From positions 1-64,000 of the forward strand of contig NZ_JBHUOR010000138.1 of assembly GCF_042686175.1 (NCBI RefSeq): a stretch of DNA of 64,000 nt. Direction: 5' to 3'. Of the stretch, positions 24,512-34,292 are shown one piece after another. The stretch is from Kurthia populi (GTDB lineage Bacteria > Bacillota > Bacilli > Bacillales_A > Planococcaceae). Each line of letters begins with the position of its first letter. Position 1 is the stretch's first letter. The notes below the pieces were generated by a model that worked only from the letters and a program-made list of their open reading frames with translations, made no database searches and was not told the origin of the DNA. Position numbers and translations under genes: made by a program.

Positions 24512-26542
24512 ATGGGTGTTCTGTCGATTGAACAGCAAATGGCGGCACTTTATGAGCATTGTACACAACTCGTTTTCTTTATGAAACGAACAGCACCATT
24601 CATATATGAATATAGATATGTGAATCCAGCAGGGGTGGCAATTTTTAAACAGTCACCAATCGGTTGTGAGCTAGAAATGTCTGGGTTGAACCATAATAAA
24701 AGTGACGTTATTGTAGAAAATTATGAGAAAGCAATTAAAGAGAATCGCCAAATTATCTATCGAGATTTTTATTTATTTGCAGATACAAAGCATACGAATG
24801 AAACAACTGTATGGCCAGTTTTTATTGAGCAAGATCAATATGTATTGGCCGTTTCAAAAGAAATGTCTTCTCATAAAGTGTTAGAGGAGGAGCAACATTT
24901 CTTATCTACATTGTTTTTAAAACAGCATAATCCAATGATTGTAGCATCACGTACCGGCCAAGTTTTAAAAATAAATCGTGTTTTTTCAGAAGTTTTTTCA
25001 GTCCCAGAAACTGTTATAGGAACGCATTTAAAGCCACGTAATGAGGAAGAACGTCAGTTGATTAAATTGTGTAAAGAACACCTTCAACCGCTTTTTGAAG
25101 GAAGTCACCAAGAAGCGGTGTCAATGAATTGGCTTTATAATACCCGTATCAATTACACGATTTTAATGACACCTATTGTAATGGAAGATGAGATAGTAGC
25201 AGTATCTTTAGAATGGATTGAACAAAATGATGCGCAACATTTAGAAGCTACGTTAAAAGAGACAAATTTTTTATTAGAAGGTTATAAACAAGCATTAGCT
25301 GCAGCCTCAAATTTTTGTATTACAGATACAGAAGGCATTATTGAATATGTTAGTGAAGGCTATCAACAATTATCAGGATATAGCTGTGAAGAACTTCTTG
25401 GCCAAACAAATGCTATATTAAATTCGCGTCGACATACAAGCGAATTTTATGAAGATATGTGGACAACCATTAAACGTGGTGCAATTTGGCAAGGAGAAAT
25501 CTGTAATCGTACAAAACGAGGAACATATTACTGGGCACATACAACGATTGTGCCAGTATTTGATAAAAATGCAGAGATTAAAAACTTTGTGTCGGTTTGC
25601 ATTGATGTGACCGAGCGGAGAGCTTTAATGTCGAGCTTACAAAATATCGAAAAAACATTTAATTTAATTACTGAGAATACAAATGATTTTATTACAATAA
25701 CAAATGAAGACGGTATTATTCTATATGCCTCACCGAATCATAAAGAGCGTCTAGGGTATGACAAAGAAAAGCTCATCGGTAAATTTTATTCAGATATTTT
25801 AACGGCTGAAAGTTCAGAAGTATTAAAACGCGAAATTGTCCAAACGTTGAATAATGAAGAAGAGGCAAATGTGGAATTAGAAATGGTTTCTAAATCTGGG
25901 GAGACACTATGGACCGAAGCTTACATTACAGGCGTACAAGACCCGGTTCGTGAGGAAGTGTATCAATACGTGACAATCGCTCGTGAAATCACACAGCGTA
26001 AACAAAAAGAAGAAGAATTACGCTTTTTAGCATACCATGATACGCTGACGCTTTTACCTAATAGACGCTATTTATCCTTGCAATGTGAAAAGCTTGAACA
26101 AGAAGCGAAGGAAAGACAACAGTCGATTGTCGCAATGTATATTGATGGCGACAATTTTAAGGCGATAAATGATGTGTACGGTCATGATGTTGGGGATGAA
26201 TTTATCCGCGAATTTGGACGCGCACTGAAGCGAAGTTTACGAGATTCAGATTTTGTTTGTCGCATTGGCGGAGATGAGTTTGTCGTCCTATTAACGCATA
26301 TGTCGTTAGAGGAAGCGGTATGTGAGCAACAGATTTTAGCAACAATTGAACGCATTCAACAGGTGTTACGAAAAGGTTGGGATATTGCGGGAAACCATTT
26401 TGCGCCGACATCATCAATTGGCATTGCCGTTTATCCACAGCACGGAACATCGGTTGAGTTATTATTAGAAAAAGCAGATAGTGCATTGTATTTGGCGAAA
26501 AATGTGAGTGGAAAAGATTCCTACCGTTTTGCATCGAATTAA
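24512..26542 (+). CDS. PAS-domain diguanylate cyclase (GGDEF)
   Basis: The 676-aa protein is soluble and has several PAS-like sensor domains: an N-terminal divergent one, then typical ones with FCITDTEGIIEYVSEGYQQLSGY (about 265-290) with its PAC region (FVSVCIDVTERRAL), and FITITNEDGIILYASPNH (about 395-412), followed by a GGDEF domain. The active loop reads RIGGDEFVVLL, so it should make cyclic di-GMP; the RxxD inhibitory site is not obvious. No EAL domain follows. An in-frame TTG at 24506 is too near the GGGAG, so ATG 24512 is chosen. Confidence 0.92.
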   Translation: MGVLSIEQQMAALYEHCTQLVFFMKRTAPFIYEYRYVNPAGVAIFKQSPIGCELEMSGLNHNKSDVIVENYEKAIKENRQIIYRDFYLFADTKHTNETTVWPVFIEQDQYVLAVSKEMSSHKVLEEEQHFLSTLFLKQHNPMIVASRTGQVLKINRVFSEVFSVPETVIGTHLKPRNEEERQLIKLCKEHLQPLFEGSHQEAVSMNWLYNTRINYTILMTPIVMEDEIVAVSLEWIEQNDAQHLEATLKETNFLLEGYKQALAAASNFCITDTEGIIEYVSEGYQQLSGYSCEELLGQTNAILNSRRHTSEFYEDMWTTIKRGAIWQGEICNRTKRGTYYWAHTTIVPVFDKNAEIKNFVSVCIDVTERRALMSSLQNIEKTFNLITENTNDFITITNEDGIILYASPNHKERLGYDKEKLIGKFYSDILTAESSEVLKREIVQTLNNEEEANVELEMVSKSGETLWTEAYITGVQDPVREEVYQYVTIAREITQRKQKEEELRFLAYHDTLTLLPNRRYLSLQCEKLEQEAKERQQSIVAMYIDGDNFKAINDVYGHDVGDEFIREFGRALKRSLRDSDFVCRIGGDEFVVLLTHMSLEEAVCEQQILATIERIQQVLRKGWDIAGNHFAPTSSIGIAVYPQHGTSVELLLEKADSALYLAKNVSGKDSYRFASN

Positions 26543-26562
26543 TTGAATAGGGAGGTAGCGTA

Positions 26563-27225
26563 ATGGAAAAGTCGATTTTATTAGTCGAAGATGAGAAGAG
26601 CATCGCGCGCTTTGTCGAGTTAGAGCTGAAACATGAGGGATATGATGTAACGGTTTGCTATGATGGACGAAGTGGCTTAGAAGCGGCATTAGAGAAAGAA
26701 TTTGATGTGCTTTTACTAGATGTTATGCTACCCGAACTGAATGGGATTGAAGTGTGCCGCCGTGTGCGAGCGCAGTCTTCAGTCCCTATTCTTTTGATTA
26801 CAGCGAGAGATGCTGTAATGGACCGAGTAGCAGGGCTTGACGCAGGAGCAGATGATTATTTGGTTAAACCATTTGCGATAGAGGAGTTATTAGCACGTAT
26901 TCGTTCTGCACTACGTCGTACAACGACTAGTACCGAGCATGATACATTAGCGCTTAAAAATATTATTTTAGATGAAACCGCCTATACGGCAACTGTTAAT
27001 GGAGAGCCAATTCGTTTAACGAAAACAGAATTTGATTTATTACATTTATTAATGCGTTCAAAAAATAAAGTATGTACACGAGAAATTATTTTAGAAAATG
27101 TTTGGGGCTACGATACAGATGTAGAAACAAATGTAGTTGATGTTTATATTCGGCATTTACGTGCGAAATTACCCGCTAATACGATTGAAACTGTACGTGG
27201 TGTAGGATATGTGATGCGCGAATGA
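26563..27225 (+). CDS. arlR: OmpR-family response regulator, ArlR-like
   Basis: The receiver domain (residues 1-120) has the acidic pair ED at 10-11, the phospho-acceptor Asp53 in LLDVMLPELNG, the switch Thr in LLITARD and the Lys in YLVKPF. A winged-helix DNA-binding domain fills about 127-220 (LTKTEFDLLHLLM, DVYIRHLRAKL). It overlaps the kinase gene by four bases (ATGA). The kinase sequence and the odhAB neighbour argue for the ArlRS pair. Confidence 0.93.
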   Translation: MEKSILLVEDEKSIARFVELELKHEGYDVTVCYDGRSGLEAALEKEFDVLLLDVMLPELNGIEVCRRVRAQSSVPILLITARDAVMDRVAGLDAGADDYLVKPFAIEELLARIRSALRRTTTSTEHDTLALKNIILDETAYTATVNGEPIRLTKTEFDLLHLLMRSKNKVCTREIILENVWGYDTDVETNVVDVYIRHLRAKLPANTIETVRGVGYVMRE

Positions 27226-28646
27226 AAAAACTAACCGCATATTGGCATCGACTGACATTAAAACACAAATGGGCACTTACATCTGCGAGCGTACTATTTA
27301 TTAGTTTTGCGCTCGTGTGTGTCATTTTATACATCGCGATTAATAGTTGGCTTCTAAATGAAGAAAAAACTTCTGTGACACGCTCTATGGATGATTTAAC
27401 AGCATTTTTTGAAACGAGAGGAAGTCATCTGACGATTAATGAGATGCAACATAATACGGGCTTGATGAATTCGATTGTAGATAAGGATCAAACGGTCCGT
27501 ATTTTAAATACTGACGGAATTGAAATCCTTCGTTTAAATAATACAAGTGAGGAAATTCCAGATTTACCGCAAAATATCCCGCTAAAAGGGTATACGATAC
27601 AACAAGTGAAAGTTGATGGCGCAGACAGCTTTGTGGCGATAGGATATTTACGACTAGGAAATTTTGATGGCTATTTACAATTAACACACCCATTAACATC
27701 ACTTGCTTCGCTAATGAAGTATATTTTGACGTCGATGTTGTTGATGGGCCTGATTGCATTAATTGCTTCGTGGTTTATTAGTTCGGCGCTCGCAACGCTT
27801 TTATTACAACCATTAAAACGATTGTCTTCAGATATGAAGCGTGTAGCAGCACATCGTTTTGAAGCGCCTATTCAAGTCACTGTCGATAGTCAGGATGAGA
27901 TTGGGGACTTAGTAAAAGTTTATAAACAAATGATGACAGAATTAGAAAGTGCTTTTTTACAGCAGCAACGGTTTATTTCAGACGCTAGTCATGAATTGCG
28001 TACACCGATTCAAGTATTAGAAGGGCATTTGTCAATGATTCAACGCTGGGGAAAAGACGACCTGGAAGTATTAAATGAATCACTTATGACATCGATTGAT
28101 GAAGTAAGACGGATGAAACAATTAATAGAAGAATTATTAGAACTAGCACGGCATGAGGCAAAGGATATTTCGCAGGGAGCCATTGTTGCTGAACAAACAG
28201 AGATAGTTATGAAAGAAATGAAAACAATTGCACCAAATGCTGAAATAAATCTTCATTATAATGAAGATTTTCATAATGTTCGCGTTATGATTTCAGAAAA
28301 TGCATATCGCCAAATTTTGCATAATATATTGCAAAATGCTGTTCGATACACTTCTTCTATACCTAGCATTAACATTTACTTGACATTTGATTTGAACAAT
28401 TGCACAATCGTAATCGAAGACAATGGGATAGGGATGTCGCCAGAATCTTTAGAGCATATATTTGAACGCTTTTATCGTGTTGATAAAGCGCGTTCGAGAG
28501 AGCATGGTGGGACAGGTCTTGGCCTAAGTATCGTCAAAATGCTTATTGATAAATACGATGGAACACTTGAAGTATCGAGCGCATTAAATGAAGGAACAAC
28601 TTTTACGATTCATCTACCACTTTTTTTAGTGCAAGAATCCATTTAA
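27222..28646 (+). CDS. arlS: Sensor histidine kinase, ArlS-like
   Basis: This 474-aa kinase has membrane helices at about residues 17-41 and 165-188, an external sensor between them, a HAMP linker (about 190-245), the phospho-accepting His257 in SDASHELRTP, and an ATPase domain with NILQNAVRY, EDNGIGM, FERFYRVDKAR and GGTGLGLSIVKML. VLEGHLSMIQRWGKDD after the His box closely recalls ArlS. ArlRS controls adhesion, autolysis and export in Staphylococcus; the stimulus here is unknown. Confidence 0.92.
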   Translation: MKKLTAYWHRLTLKHKWALTSASVLFISFALVCVILYIAINSWLLNEEKTSVTRSMDDLTAFFETRGSHLTINEMQHNTGLMNSIVDKDQTVRILNTDGIEILRLNNTSEEIPDLPQNIPLKGYTIQQVKVDGADSFVAIGYLRLGNFDGYLQLTHPLTSLASLMKYILTSMLLMGLIALIASWFISSALATLLLQPLKRLSSDMKRVAAHRFEAPIQVTVDSQDEIGDLVKVYKQMMTELESAFLQQQRFISDASHELRTPIQVLEGHLSMIQRWGKDDLEVLNESLMTSIDEVRRMKQLIEELLELARHEAKDISQGAIVAEQTEIVMKEMKTIAPNAEINLHYNEDFHNVRVMISENAYRQILHNILQNAVRYTSSIPSINIYLTFDLNNCTIVIEDNGIGMSPESLEHIFERFYRVDKARSREHGGTGLGLSIVKMLIDKYDGTLEVSSALNEGTTFTIHLPLFLVQESI

Positions 28647-28734
28647 TTCTTAGCGAAATAAGTCGTTAAAGATGAAATATGCTAGTTTTGAATTAAATTA
28701 TTGAATTTTTTGTGAAGAGTAGTAAGATTGAATG

Positions 28735-28749
28735 GTGAAAGCGTTTGTA
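28735..28749. promoter_or_regulatory. Possible cre site upstream of odhA
   Basis: GTGAAAGCGTTTGTA fits the TGNAANCG core of the CcpA cre consensus but misses two outer positions. It lies about 115 bases ahead of odhA. Carbon control of the TCA-cycle genes makes it plausible, no more. Confidence 0.3.
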
Positions 28750-28865
28750 AAACATAGGACAAATTATGTCTATGTTCACAAATAGTAATAATATATAGTG
28801 GATTTTTTGATTTTTAAAATTGTTAATCGAAGTGCCACTTAGGCAAAATAGTTGGAGGTAATCTC

Positions 28866-31661
28866 ATGACAAACAGTAATCCATGGGCTGCTTTTTCAGG
28901 TCCTAACCTAGGTTATGTAATGGATATGTACGATCTTTACTTAACTTCCCCAGAAGAAGTAGACGCAGAACTTGTCGCTTTATTTGAACAATACGGTGCA
29001 CCAGTTGATACAACAGCTCAAGCAGCAGTAGCAACTACAGGCGCAGCAAATACAGGCGATATTCAAAAAGTATTAGCAGCGGTACAATTAGCAGATGCAA
29101 TCCGTCAACACGGTCATTTAGCAGCTGACATTTACCCTCTACACAACCAAAATCTTGATACAACGCGTATTGAAACAAGCGCATACAACTTAACAGACGC
29201 TGACTTACGTGAAGTACCTGCATCAGTACTATTAAACAACGTTCCTGCAAACGTTAACAATGGTCTAGATGCAATCAACTACTTAAAAGAAATTTACACA
29301 AACAAAATCGCTTACGAATTCAATCAAGTTGTTGGTAAAGACGAACGTGAATGGATTCAATCTAAAATTGAAAGCGGTGCATTAAATGCTCCACTATCAA
29401 ATGATGATAAAAAAGCTGTTTTAAACATGTTAAACAAAGTTGAAGGTTTCGAACAATTCCTTCACAAAACATTCGTTGGTGTAAAACGTTTCTCTATTGA
29501 AGGCGTTGATGCATTAGTTGTTTTAATCGAAGAAATTATTAAAGGTTCTGAAGCGAGTGGCGTTAAAAACATCCAAATTGGTATGGCTCACCGTGGTCGC
29601 TTAAACGTGTTAACCCACAACGTTCACAAACCATATAAAATGATGCTTGCTGACTTTGCTCATGTACCATCAGAATTATTCGTTCCTGAAGATGGTTCTC
29701 TTAAAGTGACAAAAGGTTGGTCAAACGATGCGAAATATCACTTAGGTGCTACTTACAAAGCGCCGAATGGTACGACAATCGGTCTTGCATACAATCCATC
29801 ACACTTAGAAGTAGTTAGCCCAGTTGTTACTGGTCAAACTCGTGCAGCTCAAGATGATACTTCTAAAGCTGGTGCGCCAGTACAAGACGCTTCTAAAGCA
29901 TTAGCTATTTTAGTGCATGGTGACGCAGCATTCGCTGGTCAAGGTGTTGTAACAGAAACAATGAACTACTCTCGTACAAAAGGCTTTGGTACAGGCGGTT
30001 CAGTACACATCATCGCAAACAACATGATTGGTTTCACAACTGAACGTTTCGACTCTCGTTCTACTGTTTACTCTTCAGATCCTGCAAAAGGTTACGAAGT
30101 GCCAGTAATCCACGTAAACGCTGACGAACCAGAAGCTGTTGTACAAGTTGCACGTTTCGCAGTTGAATACCGTGAAAAATTCGGTAAAGACATTTTAGTA
30201 GACTTAATCGGTTACCGCCGTTATGGTCACAATGAAATGGATGAACCAATGATTACAAACCCTGCAATGTACAATCTTGTTCATAAACATGACACAGTTC
30301 GTGCGCTATACGGTAAACAATTAGCTGCAGAAGGCGTTGTAACGGAAGCAGAAGTTGAACAATTACAAAAAGACATCAAAGCTGAATTACAAGCTGACCT
30401 TGATTTCATTAAAGAACAAGGCGCAGGTAAACATTCAGAATTAACAATGCCAGAAGCTGTTGCAAACGGCTACGAACTTGTTGAAACAGGTGTTGAAAAA
30501 GCTCGTCTTGAAAAAATGAATGAAGAACTTCTTACTTTCCCAGAAGACTTCCACGTATTCAAAAAATTAAACAAAATCTTAAACCGTCGTCGCGATCCAT
30601 TCCAAGGTAAAGGTAAAATCGACTGGGGCCACGCTGAAACATTAGCATTCGGTACAATTTTACAAGATGGCAACCCAATCCGTATTACTGGTCAAGATGC
30701 GCAACGTGGTACATTCTCACAACGTCACCTTGTTCTACATGACGAACAAAACGGTAACGAGTACACACCACTTCACGGTATTTCAGGCTCAAATGCTTCA
30801 TTCACAGCGATTAACAGCCCATTATCTGAAGCATCAATCGTAGGTTACGAATATGGTTACAACTTACAAAATGAAGACGCTCTTACAATTTGGGAAGCAC
30901 AATATGGTGACTTCGCAAACATGGCGCAAATGATGTTTGATAACTTCGTGTCAGCTACTCGCTCTAAATGGGGCGTACGCTCAGGCCTAGTATTATCATT
31001 ACCACACTCTGCAGAGGGTCAAGGTTCAGAACATACATCTGCACGTTTAGAACGTTTCTTACAATTATCAGCTGAAAATAACTGGACAGTTGTTATGCTT
31101 TCAAGCGCTGCCAACTACTTCCACTTATTACGTCAACAAGCTGCTATCTTAGGCACAGACGAAGTTCGTCCATTAGTTATGATGTCTCCTAAATCACTTC
31201 TACGTAACCAAATCGTAGCTGCTGATGTAGAAGAATTAACTTCTGGTAAATTCCAAACAATCATCGAACACCCAACTACAGGTAAAAACGTTGATGCAGT
31301 AGAAAATATCGTACTTGCTTCTGGTAAAATGGCAATCGATCTTGCAGAAAAAATCGGTGAAGGCGAAGGATTCGATCACTTACATCTTGTACGTGTTGAA
31401 CAACTTTACCCATTCCCAGAAAAAGAAATTGCAGATGTATTCGCGAAATTCCCGAATGCAAAAACAATCAAATGGGCTCAAGAAGAACCGAAAAACATGG
31501 GTTCATGGTTCCTTGCAGATCCGTACCTACGCGAGTTAGCTACAGATGCTCAAGAAGTGAAATATATTGGTCGTCCAGCATTATCTTCTCCAGCAGAAGG
31601 CGATGCAGATGCATATAAAGAAGCACAAGCAATCGTAATTGAAGATTCATTATCTAAATAA
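28866..31661 (+). CDS. odhA: 2-oxoglutarate dehydrogenase E1 component
   Basis: E1 decarboxylates 2-oxoglutarate with thiamine diphosphate and loads succinyl onto the lipoyl group of E2. The 931-aa chain begins with the SNPWAAFSGPNLGYVMDMYDLY-type E2-binding tail (best seen as NPWAAFSGPN) and shows GMAHRGRLNVLTH, YNPSHLEVVSPVV, HGDAAFAGQGVV, the ThDP/metal site ANNMIGFTT, and RRYGHNEMDEP. Codons are rich in AAC, TTC and TAC compared with neighbours, a sign of strong expression. It starts a two-gene operon with odhB. Confidence 0.98.
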   Translation: MTNSNPWAAFSGPNLGYVMDMYDLYLTSPEEVDAELVALFEQYGAPVDTTAQAAVATTGAANTGDIQKVLAAVQLADAIRQHGHLAADIYPLHNQNLDTTRIETSAYNLTDADLREVPASVLLNNVPANVNNGLDAINYLKEIYTNKIAYEFNQVVGKDEREWIQSKIESGALNAPLSNDDKKAVLNMLNKVEGFEQFLHKTFVGVKRFSIEGVDALVVLIEEIIKGSEASGVKNIQIGMAHRGRLNVLTHNVHKPYKMMLADFAHVPSELFVPEDGSLKVTKGWSNDAKYHLGATYKAPNGTTIGLAYNPSHLEVVSPVVTGQTRAAQDDTSKAGAPVQDASKALAILVHGDAAFAGQGVVTETMNYSRTKGFGTGGSVHIIANNMIGFTTERFDSRSTVYSSDPAKGYEVPVIHVNADEPEAVVQVARFAVEYREKFGKDILVDLIGYRRYGHNEMDEPMITNPAMYNLVHKHDTVRALYGKQLAAEGVVTEAEVEQLQKDIKAELQADLDFIKEQGAGKHSELTMPEAVANGYELVETGVEKARLEKMNEELLTFPEDFHVFKKLNKILNRRRDPFQGKGKIDWGHAETLAFGTILQDGNPIRITGQDAQRGTFSQRHLVLHDEQNGNEYTPLHGISGSNASFTAINSPLSEASIVGYEYGYNLQNEDALTIWEAQYGDFANMAQMMFDNFVSATRSKWGVRSGLVLSLPHSAEGQGSEHTSARLERFLQLSAENNWTVVMLSSAANYFHLLRQQAAILGTDEVRPLVMMSPKSLLRNQIVAADVEELTSGKFQTIIEHPTTGKNVDAVENIVLASGKMAIDLAEKIGEGEGFDHLHLVRVEQLYPFPEKEIADVFAKFPNAKTIKWAQEEPKNMGSWFLADPYLRELATDAQEVKYIGRPALSSPAEGDADAYKEAQAIVIEDSLSK

Positions 31662-31692
31662 TTTCGGATATACCGAATAGGAGGAAATTAAA

Positions 31693-32961
31693 GTGGCAGA
31701 CATTATCGTACCAGAATTAGCAGAATCTATCACAGAAGGTGAAATCGTACGTTGGGTTAAAAACGTAGGTGACACAGTTGAGAAAGGTGAATTCATCGTT
31801 GAACTAGAAACAGATAAAGTAAACGCTGAAATCATCTCAGAAGAAGCAGGCGTATTAGTTGAAATCCTTGCGCAAGAAGGCGACGTTGTAGAAGTAGGCG
31901 CTGTAATCGCGAAAGTAGATCCAAACGGTACAGCTTCAGCACCAGCTGCAGCACCAGCAAAAGAGGAAGCTCCTGTTAAAGAAGCAACACCAGCACCAGC
32001 AAAAGAAGAAGCGCCAAAAGCTGCACCAGCTGCACCAGTAGTAGAAGAAACTACTGCTAACGGTCGCGTAATCGCTTCTCCAGCTGCTCGTAAATTAGCT
32101 CGTGAAAAAGGTATCGATCTTGGCGCAATCAACCCAGTTGATCCTCAAGGCCGCGTACGCGTACAAGACGTAGCTGCTCATAACCCAGCTGCACAACAAG
32201 CTCCAGCTCAAACACAAGCTGCAGCACCAACACCAAAAGCTACACCAGCTGCAGATGAATCTCGTGTAGAAGTTGTTAAAATGACTCGTCGTCAAAAAAC
32301 AGCTGCTAACCGTTTACTTGAAGTATCTCAAGGTACTGCAATGTTAACAACATTCAATGAAATTGACATGACAAACGTTATGGCACTTCGTAAACGCAAA
32401 AAAGATGCATTCATGGAAAAACATGATGGTACTAAACTAGGCTTCATGTCATTCTTCACAAAAGCTGTAACTGCTGCTCTTAAAGCATACCCAGCTGTAA
32501 ATGCTAAAATCGTTGGCGAAGAAATTCACTACAATAAATTCTTTGATGTTGGTATCGCTGTATCAACTCCAGATGGTTTAGTAGTACCAAACGTACGCGA
32601 CACAGATCGTAAAAACTTCGCTGAAATCGAAGGCGACATTGCTGATTTAGCTGTTAAAGCACGTAACAAAAAATTAGCTTTATCTGACCTTGAAGGTGGT
32701 TCATTCACAATCACTAACGGTGGTGTATTCGGTTCATTAATGTCTACACCAATCATCAACGGTGACCAAGCTGCAATTCTTGGTATGCACAACATCGTAC
32801 AACGTCCAATCGCTGTAAACGGTGAAGTTGAAGTTCGTCCAATGATGTACGTGGCTCTTTCTTACGACCACCGTATCATCAACGGTAAAGAATCTGTTGG
32901 TTTCTTAAAAATGGTTAAAGAATTAATCGAAAACCCAGAAGATTTATTATTAGAAGCTTAA
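31693..32961 (+). CDS. odhB: Dihydrolipoyl succinyltransferase, 2-oxoglutarate dehydrogenase E2
   Basis: E2 moves the succinyl group from lipoate to CoA and forms the complex core. The lipoyl domain (residues 1-76) has the lipoyl-lysine in ETDKVNAEI (Lys42). An Ala/Pro/Glu/Lys linker leads to the E1/E3-binding domain (about 125-162, ASPAARKLAREKGIDL), a second Ala/Pro linker, and the catalytic domain with SYDHRIINGKE (catalytic His393). The length of 422 aa is usual. The start is GTG with AGGAGG before it, 31 bases after odhA. Confidence 0.97.
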   Translation: MADIIVPELAESITEGEIVRWVKNVGDTVEKGEFIVELETDKVNAEIISEEAGVLVEILAQEGDVVEVGAVIAKVDPNGTASAPAAAPAKEEAPVKEATPAPAKEEAPKAAPAAPVVEETTANGRVIASPAARKLAREKGIDLGAINPVDPQGRVRVQDVAAHNPAAQQAPAQTQAAAPTPKATPAADESRVEVVKMTRRQKTAANRLLEVSQGTAMLTTFNEIDMTNVMALRKRKKDAFMEKHDGTKLGFMSFFTKAVTAALKAYPAVNAKIVGEEIHYNKFFDVGIAVSTPDGLVVPNVRDTDRKNFAEIEGDIADLAVKARNKKLALSDLEGGSFTITNGGVFGSLMSTPIINGDQAAILGMHNIVQRPIAVNGEVEVRPMMYVALSYDHRIINGKESVGFLKMVKELIENPEDLLLEA

Positions 32962-32988
32962 TCAAACCCTTGCGTAGCAAGCGTTTGA
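32962..32988. repeat. Inverted repeat directly after odhB
   Basis: TCAAAC-c-CTTGC and GCAAG-c-GTTTGA form an 11-bp stem with one C-C mismatch around GTA, starting at the base after the odhB stop. It has no U-run. It may be an mRNA 3' structure or part of the phage attachment region; see findings. Confidence 0.6.
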
Positions 32989-33014
32989 AGCACTTCTGAA
33001 AATGAAGATATAAA

Positions 33015-33047
33015 GAAAGCCTCCGAGAAATCGGGGGCTTTTTTTGT
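33015..33047. terminator. Terminator between odhB and the prophage integrase
   Basis: AAAGCCtCCGA pairs with TCGGgGGCTTT around GAAA. A run of seven T follows on the plus strand for odhB; on the minus strand TTTCTTTATA follows and could serve the integrase gene. Confidence 0.88.
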
Positions 33048-33053
33048 GCTGTT

Positions 33054-34247
33054 TTAAGGCTTTTTTTTGCTCGTGACTATATTTTGACTATATGAGCTTA
33101 TATTTTTCGGTTCATTTAAGAAGTTTATAAGCAAATCTGTCGTTTTTTCGACTTGTTCTGTAGTCACGTGTGTATAGATGTTCATCGTCGTTTCAATATG
33201 CGCATGGCCGAGCAGTTTTTGGACTACTTTAACATCTACACCTGCAGCAAATAGTAGGGAAGCGCAAGAGTGACGAAGACCATGTACAGTGATACGTGGC
33301 AGCTTATATTTTTTACAAAGCTTCGTTAACACTTCATTGACATATGAATTGCGAAACGGATCAAACGATGTTTCTTTAATAAAAATGAATGAGTGCTCGG
33401 TTCGCTCACCAAATTGGAGCCGCAGTTTTTTATTTTGTCGGATTAAATCTTTCAATACCGCATATGTTTCATCGTCTAAATGTAGCTCCCGTATCGATGT
33501 TTTCGTTTTAGGCTTCAGCAATTGATACGAGCCATCTTTGTTATAAAAGAGTGTTTTATTGATCGTGATATTTTGAGTAGCATCATCAATATCCTTATCT
33601 TGAAGCGCCAACAACTCACCTTTACGCATTCCGGTAAGCAACAATGTACGGAACATCGCATAACGCTTTAAGCTTTCGTGTGCTTTGACTTGCTCTAAAA
33701 AATACAATGATTGTTCTTTCGTCCAAAATTTCTCTAAAGCTTCTTCTTCCTCGAAAAAAGTATTTTTAGGATAGACTGTATTATCAAAAGGGGAAGCCTC
33801 AATATAATTGTTTCGAACGGCGAAATCGAATACATTTCTCGCTTGAATGACAATCGGTTTATACGATTTTAATTGTGTAGACATATGATGTATATAGTTT
33901 TGGCATTCTTTTTTCGTAATGTCCTTTAATCGTTTGTCGCCAAAAGTCGGCAATATCCATTTGTTGAAATCAACGGATTTACGATAAACAGTAGATGATT
34001 TTAGATGCGTAGAATATTCTGCTTCATACTCTTTAAACATTTGTCGGTACGTATAGTGCGCTTTTGAATTCAATTTCACTTTTGAATCCTCTGCCTCTAA
34101 TTCTTTCGCTGCTAATTTTGCCTCACTTAGTTTATGAAAGCCACGTCTAGTTGTGAGCTTTTTTTCAAAAGTGACGGGATCCGTTAAATAAAGACGAATC
34201 ATCCAAAACTCACCTTTAGTCGTTTTATATTTTGAAAATGATGCCAT
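33054..34247 (-). CDS. int: Phage integrase, tyrosine recombinase
   Basis: The 397-aa protein has an N-terminal AP2-like arm-binding domain (about residues 1-50), a SAM-like core-binding domain (about 65-155) and a C-terminal catalytic domain with Arg in LLTGMRKGELLAL, the HGLRHS box, LLGHAHIETTMNIYTH holding the last His and the nucleophile Tyr. It drives integration and, with an excisionase, excision. It reads toward odhB at the left prophage end, the usual place. AAAGGAGG precedes the ATG. Confidence 0.96.
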   Translation of the reverse strand: MASFSKYKTTKGEFWMIRLYLTDPVTFEKKLTTRRGFHKLSEAKLAAKELEAEDSKVKLNSKAHYTYRQMFKEYEAEYSTHLKSSTVYRKSVDFNKWILPTFGDKRLKDITKKECQNYIHHMSTQLKSYKPIVIQARNVFDFAVRNNYIEASPFDNTVYPKNTFFEEEEALEKFWTKEQSLYFLEQVKAHESLKRYAMFRTLLLTGMRKGELLALQDKDIDDATQNITINKTLFYNKDGSYQLLKPKTKTSIRELHLDDETYAVLKDLIRQNKKLRLQFGERTEHSFIFIKETSFDPFRNSYVNEVLTKLCKKYKLPRITVHGLRHSCASLLFAAGVDVKVVQKLLGHAHIETTMNIYTHVTTEQVEKTTDLLINFLNEPKNISSYSQNIVTSKKKP

Positions 34248-34292
34248 AAAAGGTCCTCCTTTTTGTTATTACGTATATCGTACCAACTAGAA

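Noticed and set aside
31650..32132. Open frame of 160 codons antisense to odhB
   Set aside because: It mirrors the Ala/Pro/Glu/Lys linkers of odhB; no start site and no sensible protein.
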